Assembly: GCF_000003815.2 (NCBI RefSeq)
Contig: NC_049990.1
Coordinates: 8,614,990 to 8,658,405, forward strand
Direction: 5' to 3'
DNA from: Branchiostoma floridae
Lineage: Eukaryota; Chordata; Leptocardii; Amphioxiformes; Branchiostomatidae
DNA length: 43,416 bases
The position numbers and the translations under genes are program-made. The notes under the pieces were generated by a model. It saw only the letters and a program-made list of their open reading frames with translations, was not told the DNA's origin and ran no database searches. Below are positions 10,946 to 22,302 of the stretch, one piece after another (position 1 is the stretch's first letter; each line of letters starts with the position of its first letter).

Positions 10946-11270
10946 TCCCGTCACAAGTATGTCGTCATAAGGGTCAAGGCCAGGTCATGACTATCATTGG
11001 ACGACGTATATTCTGTCTTGTTTTATGTTTGAAATATTCAATTTCCTCCACGTTTCAGTCACTGCAAGCCCTTTTCCCCACCATTTCAGGTTTGTTGTTA
11101 CCTCCTTGAAAATGGATACATTGTTTTTATTTAGGCTGGCCGGTCAGTTCACTCATCGGTCAATTAACTCCTACAAGGCATTTATTCCTAACTTAGCCAA
11201 AGTGCCCTATTTTATCAGGCCAGGCAGGAGTCTGGTAGAGACTACAAAATCACATGATATTGCCTTATTA
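10946..11270. other. Upstream flank of copy C
   Basis: No gene is seen. Reversed, it resembles the upstream flank of copy D (shared ACAAGAC-GGAATATA and CATGAC blocks), so it is probably the promoter region of C. Confidence 0.4.
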
Positions 11271-11331
11271 TTACCTTCTACGAGAAGGCTATATTTTGGG
11301 TAGCATTTGTTTGTATGCATGTATGTATGTA

Positions 11332-11909
11332 CGAGGGGCGTGCAATTAGTAATGGTCCTGACCCATTTCCCATAGCAGGAGATTAATGAAACTTGGCACA
11401 GTTATTAGTCTTTCTCTTCATAGGAATCACCCAGAGTTATGCATTTCTCCCATCGTTTGATGCAGCTCTGGACACCGATTTTGTAGGACACCCCAGGTTG
11501 GTCCTCCAACTGATGCCTCATCAATGGCACAAGAGGGACGACCAGGTCTGGGAGCTGTTTCCACAGACTTCCAGCCACGTTTGAATTCAGGATGCCAGCG
11601 TTTTACAAGGTCATATGATGGGGCATCATCACCATAAGTTTCATTTATTTCATCAAAAGTCTTCTTTGGTGTGCGTCCTTTCAAATACAAAAACCGGATC
11701 ACTGCGCGACACTCAACTGGTTCCATTTCACACCTGGTCCATTTCGCACCTGACTAAGTTCAAACACCAGTAAATCAGACACCACAATTAGTTCAGAGCT
11801 GTCTTTTGCAACATAACCCATAGAGATATGAATTATTACACATACAAAATTTCATTTAGATCAGACAACTGGAAGTGGGTCAGGACCATTACTTATTGCA
11901 CGCCCCTCG
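11332..11909 (-). mobile_element. Internally deleted mariner element
   Basis: Ends are near-perfect inverted repeats (CGAGGGGCGTGCAATTAGTA on the left), flanked by TA on both sides. On the minus strand 11726-11470 encodes the start of a mariner transposase: MEPVECRAVIRFLYLKG, GDDAPSYDLVKRW and a GRPS run, the paired helix-turn-helix DNA-binding region. It then jumps to another frame reading IKRWEKCITLGDSYEEKD, the C-terminal tail. The DDD catalytic core is missing, so only the ends could be mobilised in trans. Confidence 0.85.
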
Positions 11910-11989
11910 TATGTATGTAGAAGACCAGCATAACTAAAAAACGCCTGAATGGATTGTATTGATATTTAGCATGTTGGTTTATCTTGATG

Positions 11990-12151
11990 TAAACCGCAAC
12001 AGGGGAACCCCTCTGCCTTCATATGTCCAAACTGTGGCCGCGACTGCCATGCCAGGATCGGCCTACAGAGCCACAGTAGACGCTGTCAACCACCGTGACC
12101 TGATACAGAGCGCTACCATCATCTGCAAAGATGGAAGGATGCCTACTACTA
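11990..12151 (+). mobile_element. LINE 3' fragment with zinc-knuckle coding
   Basis: A 162-bp insert lies between 10-bp direct repeats TATCTTGATG (11980-11989 and 12152-12161). One frame reads FICPNCGRDCHARIGLQSHS followed by RRC and a stop. This CxxC...H...C finger is typical of proteins of non-LTR retrotransposons. It looks like a short 5'-truncated retroinsertion. Confidence 0.6.
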
Positions 12152-12899
12152 TATCTTGATGAGACCTCGAAACGATTAGATTTTGGGCCCCCTAGCAGCC
12201 TGTTACGGTACTGCAGCGGAATTTCCTGGTTTGATATCTCAAGTTCTGAACATGCTGCGGCTATGATTTTTGAGTGGTAGACAGCTCTTGATGCTGATAG
12301 TAAGTGGTGTAGGTTTGGGTCCCCCTAGCGGCTTGTTTTAGAACTGCAGGACAGGTTTAGTGTCAGACTTTAAAAGAGAATAACTCAAGAAGGGGTTAAC
12401 GGTTATGATTTTGGTCTGTAGATAGCGTAAGTGATGCTTCATATAATGGTATATTTATTATGCAAATTGGTATCTAATTTACATGATTAATTAGGAAATT
12501 TTGTAAAGACGCTCAGTTCCATTATTGGACCATTGCAACATGTGACATTTGTAATTGAGAAAGAGAAGAATATTGATTGATATACATATTATGCAAAATA
12601 AAGACCTAATTTGCATAATCAATGAGAAAATGCTATAATTTCATTGTGGTAAATGACAGGAACTTCTTACTTGTAGCATTTGGAAGTTATGTACAGGTGA
12701 ACATCGTTGAACATTAATTATTCAAACTAGAAAGGCCGACATTTGCTTGAGAGCAAATACAGCATATTTCAGCCATCTCTCTTCCCATGCAACAATAGAC
12801 TATTCCAAAATCACCCATGTGCAAAAATGGAACACTTTTGTTTAAAAGTCACTTCTACTAATGACACTTTAGCCCAACAATGAATCTTACAAAATTCTC

Positions 12900-13535
12900 A
12901 GTGCAAGAATTGACTCTTCCAGTGCACCCCATGTGAATTTGCACAATAGACCAGTCCAGAAATACTCCCACTGAAAACATGGCCTTTTAAGCAACCCAGT
13001 CCAAAGTTGAACTAAGCAAAAAAGGCATGAAAAGGTAAAATAGACCAGTCCAAAAACACTTCCGCTAAAAATGGAATATTGAATCATCACCTGTCTAAAA
13101 CTAAATTTGAAAACATCCCCCTCCGTGAAGAATGGACTCTTCTTGCGATGCCCCTATGTAATGTGGTGCAATCCAAAAATACATCCGCTAAAATTGGACT
13201 TGGACGTAATCACCAAAGTCCCAAAAATGGATTTTAAACCCCCCCATGTAAGGATGGACTCTTCCAGCACAACCTATGTAAAATTGCAAAGTAGACCAGT
13301 AAAAAAAGACCACACTGAAACACTTTGACATATCAAATCACCAAAATCCATAAACGAATTTTTAAAAAATGCCCCCCTCCATGCAAGAATGGACTCTTCC
13401 AGTACAACCCATGTAAAATTGCAAAATAGTCCAGTTCAAAGATACTCCCACTGAGAGACATTATATAATCAACAGTCCAAAGATGAATTTAAAAAAAATG
13501 TACCCCCTCCGTGCCAGAATGGACTCATCCAGATA
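12900..13535. repeat. Minisatellite block I, period about 128 bp
   Basis: Degenerate units are recognised by AATGGACTCTTCCAG-like starts near 12905, 13128, 13252, 13386 and 13518. They are followed by CCATGTAAAATTGCAAA and CCAGTCCAAAAATACTCC-like blocks. Five or so units; no coding is seen. Confidence 0.6.
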
Positions 13536-13734
13536 ACACCAGGCTCACGATTGGCTGCCAATCCCCTTCGGGATTTTGACTCAGGTTACGTGATTGGTTG
13601 CCTCTTTTATCAAGTTACTAGTATACATAGACATGTGCACATACTGTCTTCAGATGGGAGAGGTCAACGACTTTGAGGTCGTTGACCCTCTGGCGAGTGG
13701 AAAATTACCAAAAAAGTCCCCAAATATATCATTA

Positions 13735-14335
13735 TGAAGTGGTTTATGCCAGAAATTATACATGGGTCATTTGAATGAATATCTAGTGCACCTATTTACC
13801 AAAATGTAGGTCATTTGGTTATAAGACCAGGGAACAGGAGCCAAAAGCGTACGTTTTTGGTCAAACAATGGCAAAAAAAATCCACAATGAAGCATTTAGT
13901 TGTACTTTATGCCAAAAATGTTATTGAATCCATGTGCGCATATGTAGATTGCACTCCTATACAAATTTCAGGTCATTTGGTTGTAAAATGGGGGTATAGG
14001 AGCCAAAAATGTCATTTTGGGGGCAAAAAATGTCAAAATTAAGCATTTTGCTGTACCGTATGCCAAAACTGTTATTCCGTTATTGAATCTTTGTAGGCAT
14101 ATGATCAAGGCACCTCTGTACCAAATTTCAGGTCATTCGGCTGTAATACCAGGGTACAGGGGGGGGGGCAAAATGTACATAAAAATTGCAAAAAACATGA
14201 ATAAAATCATTTTAAAGGTAGATATGAAAAAAAATGAAAAAAAAAAAACGCCTAAGGGTATTGGCTCATTCTACCCTTGTGCCAAATTTCAAGTAATTCG
14301 GTCCAGGAACGACGGAGTTGATTCGATTTGAAGAT
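13735..14335. repeat. Minisatellite block II, period about 162 bp
   Basis: Units contain AGGTCATTTGG (about 13807, 13970 and 14131), GGAGCCAAAA, and AAGCATTTTGCTGTAC-like blocks, with a last partial unit near 14281. About three and a half units are present. Confidence 0.6.
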
Positions 14336-14635
14336 TTGGCAGGAGAAAGAAGAAAGAAAGAAACATTACGAATACAATATATTTCACCATACCTATGGTA
14401 TGGCTGAAATATAATGAGATCCTCATTTGCATAAATTATCAGAAAATGCGATAAAAGCCTTCTTTCTTAACATAGATTGTGTACGTCTGTTGTCTGGTAG
14501 AGGAGATGATCAACTGATATATTTGATGCAAATGAGAACCTTATTTGCATAATTAGTGACAAACACTTAATACAGCAGTTGGAAAGAAAGGTTAGGATTA
14601 TTTGACGAAGGTATTGGGTCGTGGAACTCTAGTTC

Positions 14636-14959
14636 AGAATGCAACATGTATAACTACAGACTCTGAAGCAGAGTTCGAATTAGGTGTCAAGCTCAAGTTT
14701 ATTTGTGCATAGTGATTTCATTGTCATCCATCCGGAATGTTCCGGTAAGGTACATTGATCAGTGACATAACTACATGCTAAACAGGTTTCTGACTTACTT
14801 TTGCAGTGTTTAGCAAACATCCACAAACTTATTGAGGGGTACAAAAATTTGCGTGCCCAGTAGCTGCTCTTACCTACTGATGGTTGCTAGTTACCAATTT
14901 ACAATTTACTCAGACTACATAGTAGAAGTGACTAATCATACGATATTGTGAATATCAGA
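14636..14959. other. 3' flank of copy D
   Basis: No gene is seen. It is homologous in reverse to the 3' flanks of E, F and G, including a polyadenylation signal at 14698-14703. Confidence 0.5.
14698..14703 (-). terminator. Polyadenylation signal of copy D
   Basis: AATAAA on the minus strand, about 260 bp after the stop. The corresponding signals of E and F sit at a similar distance in homologous sequence. Confidence 0.5.
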
Positions 14960-17900
14960 CTAGTAATTTTTCTTCAGCATGGCTGGTTTGGGGTCCCCTT
15001 CCTTTTCAGCCAGCAGGGTAGAACCAGTCCACCGTGTGGGGAAGTAGCCTAACCACATCCAAGTGACGTAGTCCTCAAAACTCGACCCGACCAAGTAGCG
15101 ATGTGAGGGGGTGGTCAGGGTGACGGCGTCCACCATAGCCTGTGAAGTACATGTTAGCAACGCTGCTTATTATACTAGTGCACAGTAAATAAGCCACAAA
15201 AGAAAGAACAGCAAGCTCTAGAAAAAAAAGAAACCATCAAAAAGGCATCATCCCTACTGCAGAACGAATTACGCCGACGAAGATGAACTCTGTTTTGTCT
15301 TGTTCTAAGTATGCTATGCCACTGTATTCACCCCATAGAAGCCATTATCGTTTCATCATAAAGATACTAACAAATAGACGAGGAACAGTCTCCTTGAATG
15401 TCTAACTGACAATTGCATGCTGAACTTTATGCGCAACATCCATGTACTGAAATGACGAACATCGAAGAACAAAAAGTGACGGGACATAGTGAGGACATTG
15501 GACTGCTGATTTGGAAAGAATACTACCGATAACTGGTATCCAAGAACAGTTCATCATCATTATCATGCAGATTTATGTTTAATATAGACTGTAAATTAAC
15601 GTACTTCTATCACAGCCGTTGGATTCCTCGAATGACCTTCGCCGTGGGCATATAGCCTCAACTGTTCCATCTTGAAGTCGAAGTACTCCATGCCATAATC
15701 CTCCTTCACAACATCTTCCACGTTGTTCCGCAAATCCTGTGTAATCAAAGGCGTACGTGTAAGTTTTGTGTCGTGAATGCACAGAACTTACGAAACGTGG
15801 TTGTAAGTTACTTACCTTTATAGCTTTGAAATTGCTGAATATAATTTACATGTGGACAACTCCTTTATTTCTACAAGTAATGTTTCGTCAGACGTGTTGC
15901 CATATTTCATTCAATTTACAGGAAAACAAGCTTTTGGGGCAACGACTGTGATTAGCATATTGGTTATAGCGGACATGAAAACGCGAAGATACTCAAACTT
16001 GAAACACCCACTCCAACTACTTATGAAGCACATGCACGCATACACATGGTCTATATTAACACAGTACAATTCTGGTAAAGCACACAAATTCTACTGGACA
16101 AAATGCAGACTCCTTACCTCAGCGAACTTCTTGTAGACGGCAGGCAAGACGATATCTGTAGCCCGTGCAAAGCTGGACGGCTCCACTATGACGACTTTAA
16201 CTCCCCACTTGTGCATCTCATGTCTACAATGGGGTGACGTTGGTAATGATAATATGTTGAATGTTAACAAAACCGCCTTAAGGCAAATAGACTGCAGAAT
16301 CAAGTCTTGACCTGATCTTTTAACCTTTTAGTTTCAGCCCAATAAAATGCTCTCTGTACCAGGGATTGACTGCTGACTGTAACTCCGAAGAGAAACCCCC
16401 GATACTTTTTCCCGGTTATATCCGGGCGCGACACAGGGAATGTATGTTAGGGCTTGGCAGCTTAAGGGTTTTTAAGACTAAACATTTGTACCGTGTTTTA
16501 CAGGGGACTAATGTTTAGTCTTTTAAAGTTTTTTTTAGGAATGAAGGCTTTGGTCTCAAACTTAAAAGTGTAAAAAAAACATGCTTGACTTTATTTAGGT
16601 TCACTAGTTATTTCCTTACGTTCATTTGTTTTTGCAAAATCTTAACAAAAGTGTTGGAATTTCTTTGTGTTACACGATGAATGGAACTGTACCTTACGTT
16701 CACGTACGTACCTTAAAGCGTCCGAGAAAAATTCCATGGCGGCCTTTGTCATAGAGTAGCCAGCAGCCAACGGGCCTGCGCAAAGCCCACCCACACTGGA
16801 GATGTTCACGACACGTCCTGGGGTGGGGAAAATATCTGGAGTCAGGAAACCCTTAGACTGTGTTAACGTATAACGTTTACACAATCTCTCGCTGGCTGGG
16901 GTTAATGACTGTAAGGCTGGCCACCAGGAGCGCGATTTTAGTCAGACTAGGAAACCCTCAACTATCCAAAGTCTGTGCCCTATTCTAAAAGAAGGAAACG
17001 TATCTATGCCCTGTTCCAAATGATCTTGGTGGACTTCGTGCATTAAAGAACGTACAATTATTTTCGATTTTAGAATTAAAGCAAGCAGAACATATTATGT
17101 AAAATATGAAAGAAAATCAAAATTCTTATATATATAGAAAATATATTATTTTCAGAAAGGGAAAGTCTGCTTCAGAAACGTCGAGGAACAAAGTTGACGT
17201 AATCTGTAATATCAAAGAAAAATAGAACATGTGGACCGTTTTAGACGAGGTAAAAAGTAAGAAACGTATTCACATACTTTTCATCGAGTTACAACCAAAA
17301 ATATTATACCTTTCGCCCGACGAACTAGAGGCAAGAACGCCTTAGTGACTCGCACGGTACCGAAGGTGTTCACTTCCATCACACGTCGGTAGGCGGCCAT
17401 GCTGACCCACTCTATCTCTCCCGGCTGCCAGACTCCAGCATTGTTCACCAATGCGTAAAGACCTGTTCACAGTTGGAATATGTAGGAAGACAAACTAATT
17501 ATTTACAAAAAGAGTAGTTCACTTTGAAAACAGCTACTTCGTTATGTGTACGATGGTCGGTACTCACCCTTCGACCCCGTCGGCAGTCGATCTTTGACCT
17601 GTCTGACAGCGGCCTGCACCTGTCCATCATCAGTGACGTCAATCTGAACAGTACTCAGCCTGCTCGAGCACTCCGCCCGGAGTTTCTTCGACCCCTCCCC
17701 ACCACTGTCTGCCAGCAGACAGCCGGCAAACACCGTGAAACCCAGCGAGTCAAGACGTTTGGCCAGTCCAAATCCGAAACCGCTGTCACAACCTGTTGAA
17801 TATCTTAACAGGTCAAGTAGATAAACTTTGGTGAGGAATTCGAAGTTTATAAAGACCAAAGGTAAACATGCTCATGACTGCGGGTGTTGGAGTCAAAGTC

Positions 17901-18112
17901 CTACCTGTAATGAAGACAGCTTTGCCCTCCCCGCTCACTCGGCTCTTCGGCGCCATGTACAGAACCACACAGTATCCCACTGAACCCAGTAGTATCCCCG
18001 TGCACAGGTAGTACAGGACAGGTGCACAGTGATACAACAACAACAACAAGCCTGAAATGGTGGTCAAACCGAGCAGGCTCGCACAGTAGAACAGGTGTAG
18101 TGGCTTCAACAT
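14960..18112 (-). CDS. SDR copy D, BDH1/HSD17B2-like membrane dehydrogenase
   Basis: Seven minus-strand exons: 18112-17905, 17792-17568, 17462-17310, 16817-16712, 16223-16118, 15736-15605 and 15139-14960; all open and GT-AG. The 369-residue protein starts [10 protein letters not shown]. It has two membrane segments at about residues 5-27 and 32-53, TGCDSGFG at about 69, [30 protein letters not shown] with the catalytic Ser 13 before Tyr, [15 protein letters not shown] and [14 protein letters not shown]. It ends KKNY, a KKxx endoplasmic-reticulum retrieval signal as in HSD17B2. A membrane hairpin plus cytosolic KKxx would put the catalytic domain on the cytosolic face (inference). Introns 1-5 mirror those of copy E, its head-to-head neighbour. 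Confidence 0.92.
16474..16522. repeat. 13-bp inverted repeat in intron 4 of copy D
   Basis: AAGACTAAACATT (16474-16486) is followed 23 nt later by its reverse complement AATGTTTAGTCTT (16510-16522). It is probably a decayed element end; no function is seen. Confidence 0.5.
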
Positions 18113-18146
18113 TGTTACAGCTCTCTCTCGTGCTGAATACGAATGT

Positions 18147-18159
18147 TGAACATTGACCT
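18147..18159 (-). promoter_or_regulatory. DR1-like site upstream of copy D
   Basis: The minus strand reads AGGTCAATGTTCA, 34 bp before the ATG, aligned with the sites of A, B, C and F. Confidence 0.45.
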
Positions 18160-18880
18160 GCCCCGTAACACGTATGACTTTAAAAGAGTCATGAATAGTG
18201 ACAATCATGATAGGTTGGATGACATATGGATATATTCCGTCTTGTATTAGTTAAGTTTAAAATGTTGAATTTTATTCGCGTTTTGCACTGCAAGCCTGGT
18301 TGCCTTTTCTACCAATTCAAGCTTCTGAAATCTTTCAAAGAGGACAACTGAACAAAGGAACGCGGATTTCTGTGATATCTAGAATGCATATCTAAAAGAA
18401 AATTATGCACGTTGACACCTAATGATCAAAATCCTATAACCTCAATGTTTTCCATATTAGGATTTACATGTTACATGTAGTTTTGGGCAGGTGGCACCAT
18501 TCGTCATACGAAGAGGGCATAACGTGCAATGTTACAGTGAAAGTGACATGATTCCTTACCGGTAAATAGCAGGAATTTTGTACTCGTGACATATATAAGT
18601 TGTTTAAATGTTTACATCACCATGTATAGATTATGTAAATGTGAAAGCCATTTTTATAATTCATGATTCAGTGCAAAAAGGGGATCCCGTCCTAGACAAG
18701 GGCTTTCAAACATACACGGCCTATTGCCGCCTCCCTCTCACATAGCTCCGTCAACTTGGAAAGAATACCAATGGTTGGTTAATTCACAAATAACAGAGGA
18801 AGTGTAATCCACTTGCCATCGTGTACCTTGGCCTGTATCAAACTCTAATGTTTACGCCAGCTGCCCTCTAGGAGTCACGC
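18160..18880. other. Divergent spacer between copies D and E
   Basis: It holds the start-proximal regions of two head-to-head genes. The D side resembles the upstream flank of C; the E side resembles that of H. No gene or repeat is recognised in the middle. Confidence 0.5.
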
Positions 18881-18888
18881 CAAGGTCA
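18881..18888 (+). promoter_or_regulatory. Extended nuclear-receptor half-site upstream of copy E
   Basis: CAAGGTCA, 28 bp before the ATG, matches the extended half-site used by ERR/SF-1-type monomers. E lacks the DR1-like site of the other copies. The assignment is by consensus only. Confidence 0.3.
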
Positions 18889-18916
18889 GTACTGTAGGCC
18901 AGGGGAGTTTCAAACA

Positions 18917-21627
18917 ATGTGGAAGCCACTACACTTGTTCCACTGTGCAAGTCTTCTCGGTTTGACCACTATTTCAAGCTTGTTGTTGTTGTTGTATCAC
19001 TGTGCACCTGTCCTGTACTACCTTTGCACGGGGATACTACTGGGTTCAGTGGGATACTGTGTGGTTCTGTACATGGCGCCGAAGAGCCGAGTGAGCGGGG
19101 AGGGCAAAGCTGTCTTCATTACAGGTAAGACTTTGACTCCAATACCCGCAGTCATGAGCATGTTTACCTTTGGTCTTTATAAACTTCCTCACCAAAGTTT
19201 ATCTACTTGACCTGTTAAGATATTCAATTCACCACCAACAGGTTGTGACAGCGGTTTCGGATTTGGACTGGCCAAACGCCTGGAATCGCTGGGCTTCACG
19301 GTGTTTGCCGGCTGTCTGCTGGCAGACAGTGGTGGGGAGGGGTCGAAAAAACTCCGGACGGAGTGCTCGAGTAGGCTGAGTACTGTTCAGATTGACGTCA
19401 CTGATGATGGACAGGTGCAGGCCGCTGTACAACAGGTCAAAGATCGACTTCCTAAGGGGTCAAAGGGTGAGTACACAACATGACCATCGTAACGTAACCA
19501 AGTAGTTCTTTCAAAGTGAACTACTCTTTCTGTAGAGAATTGGAATAATGATAAGTTTTTCTTGGTACATATTCCAACAGGTCTTTACGTATTGGTTAAC
19601 AATGCTGGACTCTGGCAGTCGGGGGAGATAGAATGGGTCAGCATGGCCGCCTACCGACGTGCGATGGAAGTGAACACCTTCGGCACCGTGCGGGTCACCA
19701 AGGCGTTCTTGCCTCTGATTCGTCGGACGANNNNNNNNNNNNNNNNNNNNNNNNNNNNNNNNNNNNNNNNNNNNNNNNNNNNNNNNNNNNNNNNNNNNNN
19801 NNNNNNNNNNNNNNNNNNNNNNNNNNNNNNNNNNNNNNNNNNNNNNNNNNAATCAGTCGTTCCAGTGTTGAAAATAATACATTTACTACATCAAAACGTT
19901 TAGTCTTGTGTCATATCCTTTATCGTATGTTCTGCTTTATTTAATTTTTGAAATTAAAGAAATGTACGCACGAGGACCAACATGATCATCATGAATAAGG
20001 CATACACACGTTCCCCCAACTACAGATATTTCCCCAGGTACTCAATTAAAGGTTTCCTGACTCCAGATATTTTTCTCCACCCCAGGACGTGTCGTGAACA
20101 TCTCTAGTGTAGGTGGGCTTCACGCAGTCCCCATGGCTAGTGCCTATTCCATGACCAAGGCCGCCATGGAATTTTTCTCGGACGCCTTAAGGTACGTGTC
20201 CTTTAGTTACAGTTCTTTAAATCTTGTAGCACAAAGGGATTCTAGCACTTTTCTTATTATTCTACAATGTCACTTGAACGTAAGCAAATAACTAGTAAGC
20301 CTGAATAAAGCCCGACATTAAAAGATAATTTCAAGATGTTTGCCTTTATACTGTTTGTCAAATCGTTATAAACAAAGTCAACTCTCAACCCAGGCATGAG
20401 ATGCACAAGTGGGGAGTCCAAGTCGTCATCGTGGAACCTGGCAGCTTTGCACGGGCTACAGATATCATCTTGCCTGCCGTTTACAAGAAGTTAGTTGAGG
20501 CAAGTAGTCTGCATTATGTTTTGTAATAGCTCTTACCAGCACAAATTGTAAATCTAGACCATGAGTTAAAAGGGGTGGGTGTTTCAAGTTTGAGTATCTT
20601 CACGTTAACCTTTTTTGTTGATCTGCTATAATAAATATGCTAATCACAGTTTTTACCCATGAGGTTTGTTTTGCTGTAAAGTGAATGAAATGTGGCAAAC
20701 CTCTCTCCGTCAGTCAGACAAACCTAACATAGTAATAAAGGGATTCTGGAGATATTGAGTATATTAAGTTATTCAAAGCCAGAAAAAGTAACTTAAAACT
20801 ACATTTCGTACGTTCTGTGTATTCATGACACAAAACTTACACGTTCACCGTTGATTGCACAGGATATGCGGAACAACGCGGAAGATGTTGTTAAGGAAGA
20901 TTATGGCATGGAGTATTTCGACTTCAAGATGGAACAACTGAGGCTGTTTGCCCACGGCGAAGGTGCTTCTAGGGATCCAACGGCTGTGATAGACGTACGT
21001 ACATTTGCAGTCGAGATGAATCATAAATCTGCATGGTACTGCTGATAATAAATCACTTATCGACATAATCTTTCCCAAAGACAGCATTACAATGACTTTG
21101 CTGAGTCCCATCGCTTTTTGTCTTTCGCTGATCGTCATTTCAGTGTATATGGATGTTACGCATAAAGTTATGCAATCGTCAGTTAGACATCCAAGGAGAC
21201 CGTTGCGAAGTCTTCCTCGTCATGGTTTGTAATAATCTAGTGGCATAGCAATGACCAAAAAGAGACAGACCTAGGACCATAGAGTCCATCTCTGTCGGCG
21301 TACTTTGATCTGCAGTAGGGATGATGCTTTGCATTTTTTTCGTACAGTTTATTGTTCTTACTTTCGTGACTGACTTGCTGTACATGTGCACTAGTTCATA
21401 AGCAATGATGTGCATTAGTTAATAAGCAGTATGCATGTACTTCACAGGCTATGGTGGACGCCGTCACCCTGACCACCCCCTCACATCGCTACTTGGTCGG
21501 GTCGAGTTTTGAGGACTACGTCACTTGGATGTGGTTAGGCTACTTTCCCACACGGTGGACTGGTTCTACCCTGCTGGCTGAGAAGGAAGGCGACCCGAAA
21601 CCAGCCATGCTGAAGAAAAATCACTAG
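18917..21627 (+). CDS. SDR copy E, BDH1/HSD17B2-like membrane dehydrogenase
   Basis: Seven plus-strand exons: 18917-19124, 19242-19466, 19581-19730 (last bases in the gap), 20086-20191, 20394-20499, 20863-20994 and 21448-21627. The protein of 369 residues starts [10 protein letters not shown]. It carries [68 protein letters not shown] and a KKNH end (dilysine retrieval signal). Intron 5 starts with GC instead of GT (20500-20501) in the context GAG|GCAAGT, the strong consensus for GC-AG introns. Its promoter resembles that of copy H rather than those of A-D and F. Introns align in reverse with those of D, showing an inverted duplication. Confidence 0.9.
19731..19850. other. Assembly gap (N) in copy E
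   Basis: A run of 120 N hides the last three bases of exon 3 and the start of intron 3. Confidence 0.99.
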
Positions 21628-22150
21628 AGCATTTCTAGAATTCTAAGAGTCCCGATTGCTTTTTTCCGCCACTAATGTTCAAAATCCACAATATCGTATT
21701 ATTGGTCACGTTTATTATGTAGTTTGGGTAAATTGTGAATTAAAAATCCCAAAGAAGCAACCGCCATTAGGTAATGGCAGCTCCTATGCATGCGAGTTTA
21801 TACAATGTACCCGTTGATATTTTTCAAAGTTTGCTAAACACCTCAAGAGTTGTTCAGACACCTGTTTAGCATGTAGTTATCACACTGATCAATGTACCCC
21901 ACCGTAACATTCTGGATGGATGATGATGTCACTATGTACAAATAAATTAACCATTAGAATGCTTCAAGATTGATACCCCAGTTAGAGCTGTACTTCTGAA
22001 GTTGTTCATGTTACATTCTGAACATTAAGACAATATCATACAATCATTAAGGTGTACTTCGTCATCGTAATACTAGACTTTGCTACACAGGTTGGTATCC
22101 CACTAAGTCCTACAAAAAAGCCTATCAGACACGTGGTACGATCATTTGTA
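21628..22150. other. 3' flank of copy E
   Basis: No gene is seen. It is homologous to the flanks after F and G and contains the polyadenylation signal at 21941-21946. Confidence 0.5.
21941..21946 (+). terminator. Polyadenylation signal of copy E
   Basis: AATAAA about 315 bp after the stop, in sequence conserved with F (26843-26848). Confidence 0.5.
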
Positions 22151-22302
22151 ATACTGTAAGTGCATTTAAGTTCGCGGGGATTTAATTTCGCGGTAGCAGT
22201 TAAAGGAACAAATGTTCGCGGTGGCTTTAAGTTCGCGGTGAAGTGGCCACCGCGAAAACCGCGAACATAAATCCACTGCGAACATTTCTGCATTCACAGT
22301 AT
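22151..22302. mobile_element. Fold-back MITE
   Basis: The ends ATACTGTAAGTGCA and, reversed, ATACTGTGAATGCA pair. The interior repeats TTCGCGG on both strands, with a central inverted GTGGCCACCGCG block. At 152 bp it has no coding capacity. Confidence 0.65.

Larger units (their letters stand above)
12727..14414. mobile_element. Helentron-like non-autonomous insert
   Basis: A 1688-bp insert lies exactly between A and T of a site preserved empty in repeat copy 1 (5510/5511), without a target duplication. It has subterminal inverted repeats ATATTTCAGCCAT (12764-12776 and 14400-14412), two minisatellite blocks, and a 7-bp hairpin CCATACC/GGTATGG near the right end. These traits fit Helitron/Helentron-associated elements; no Rep or helicase is present, so the class is inferred. 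Confidence 0.45.
11271..14635. repeat. Dispersed repeat family, copy 2, split by three nested insertions
   Basis: It is collinear with 4795-5728: left end ATTACCTTCT, right end GGAACTCTAGTTC, and the same octamer-rich interior. Three foreign segments interrupt it, a mariner (11332-11909), a LINE fragment (11990-12151) and a Helentron-like insert (12727-14414). Copy 1 serves as the empty site for all three. Confidence 0.75.

Noticed and set aside
11393-11584. Plus-strand frame in the mariner
   Set aside because: It is antisense to transposase coding.
12900-14335. CRISPR array
   Set aside because: Units of 128-162 bp are degenerate throughout, without the constant repeat/unique spacer pattern, and lie in a eukaryotic insert.
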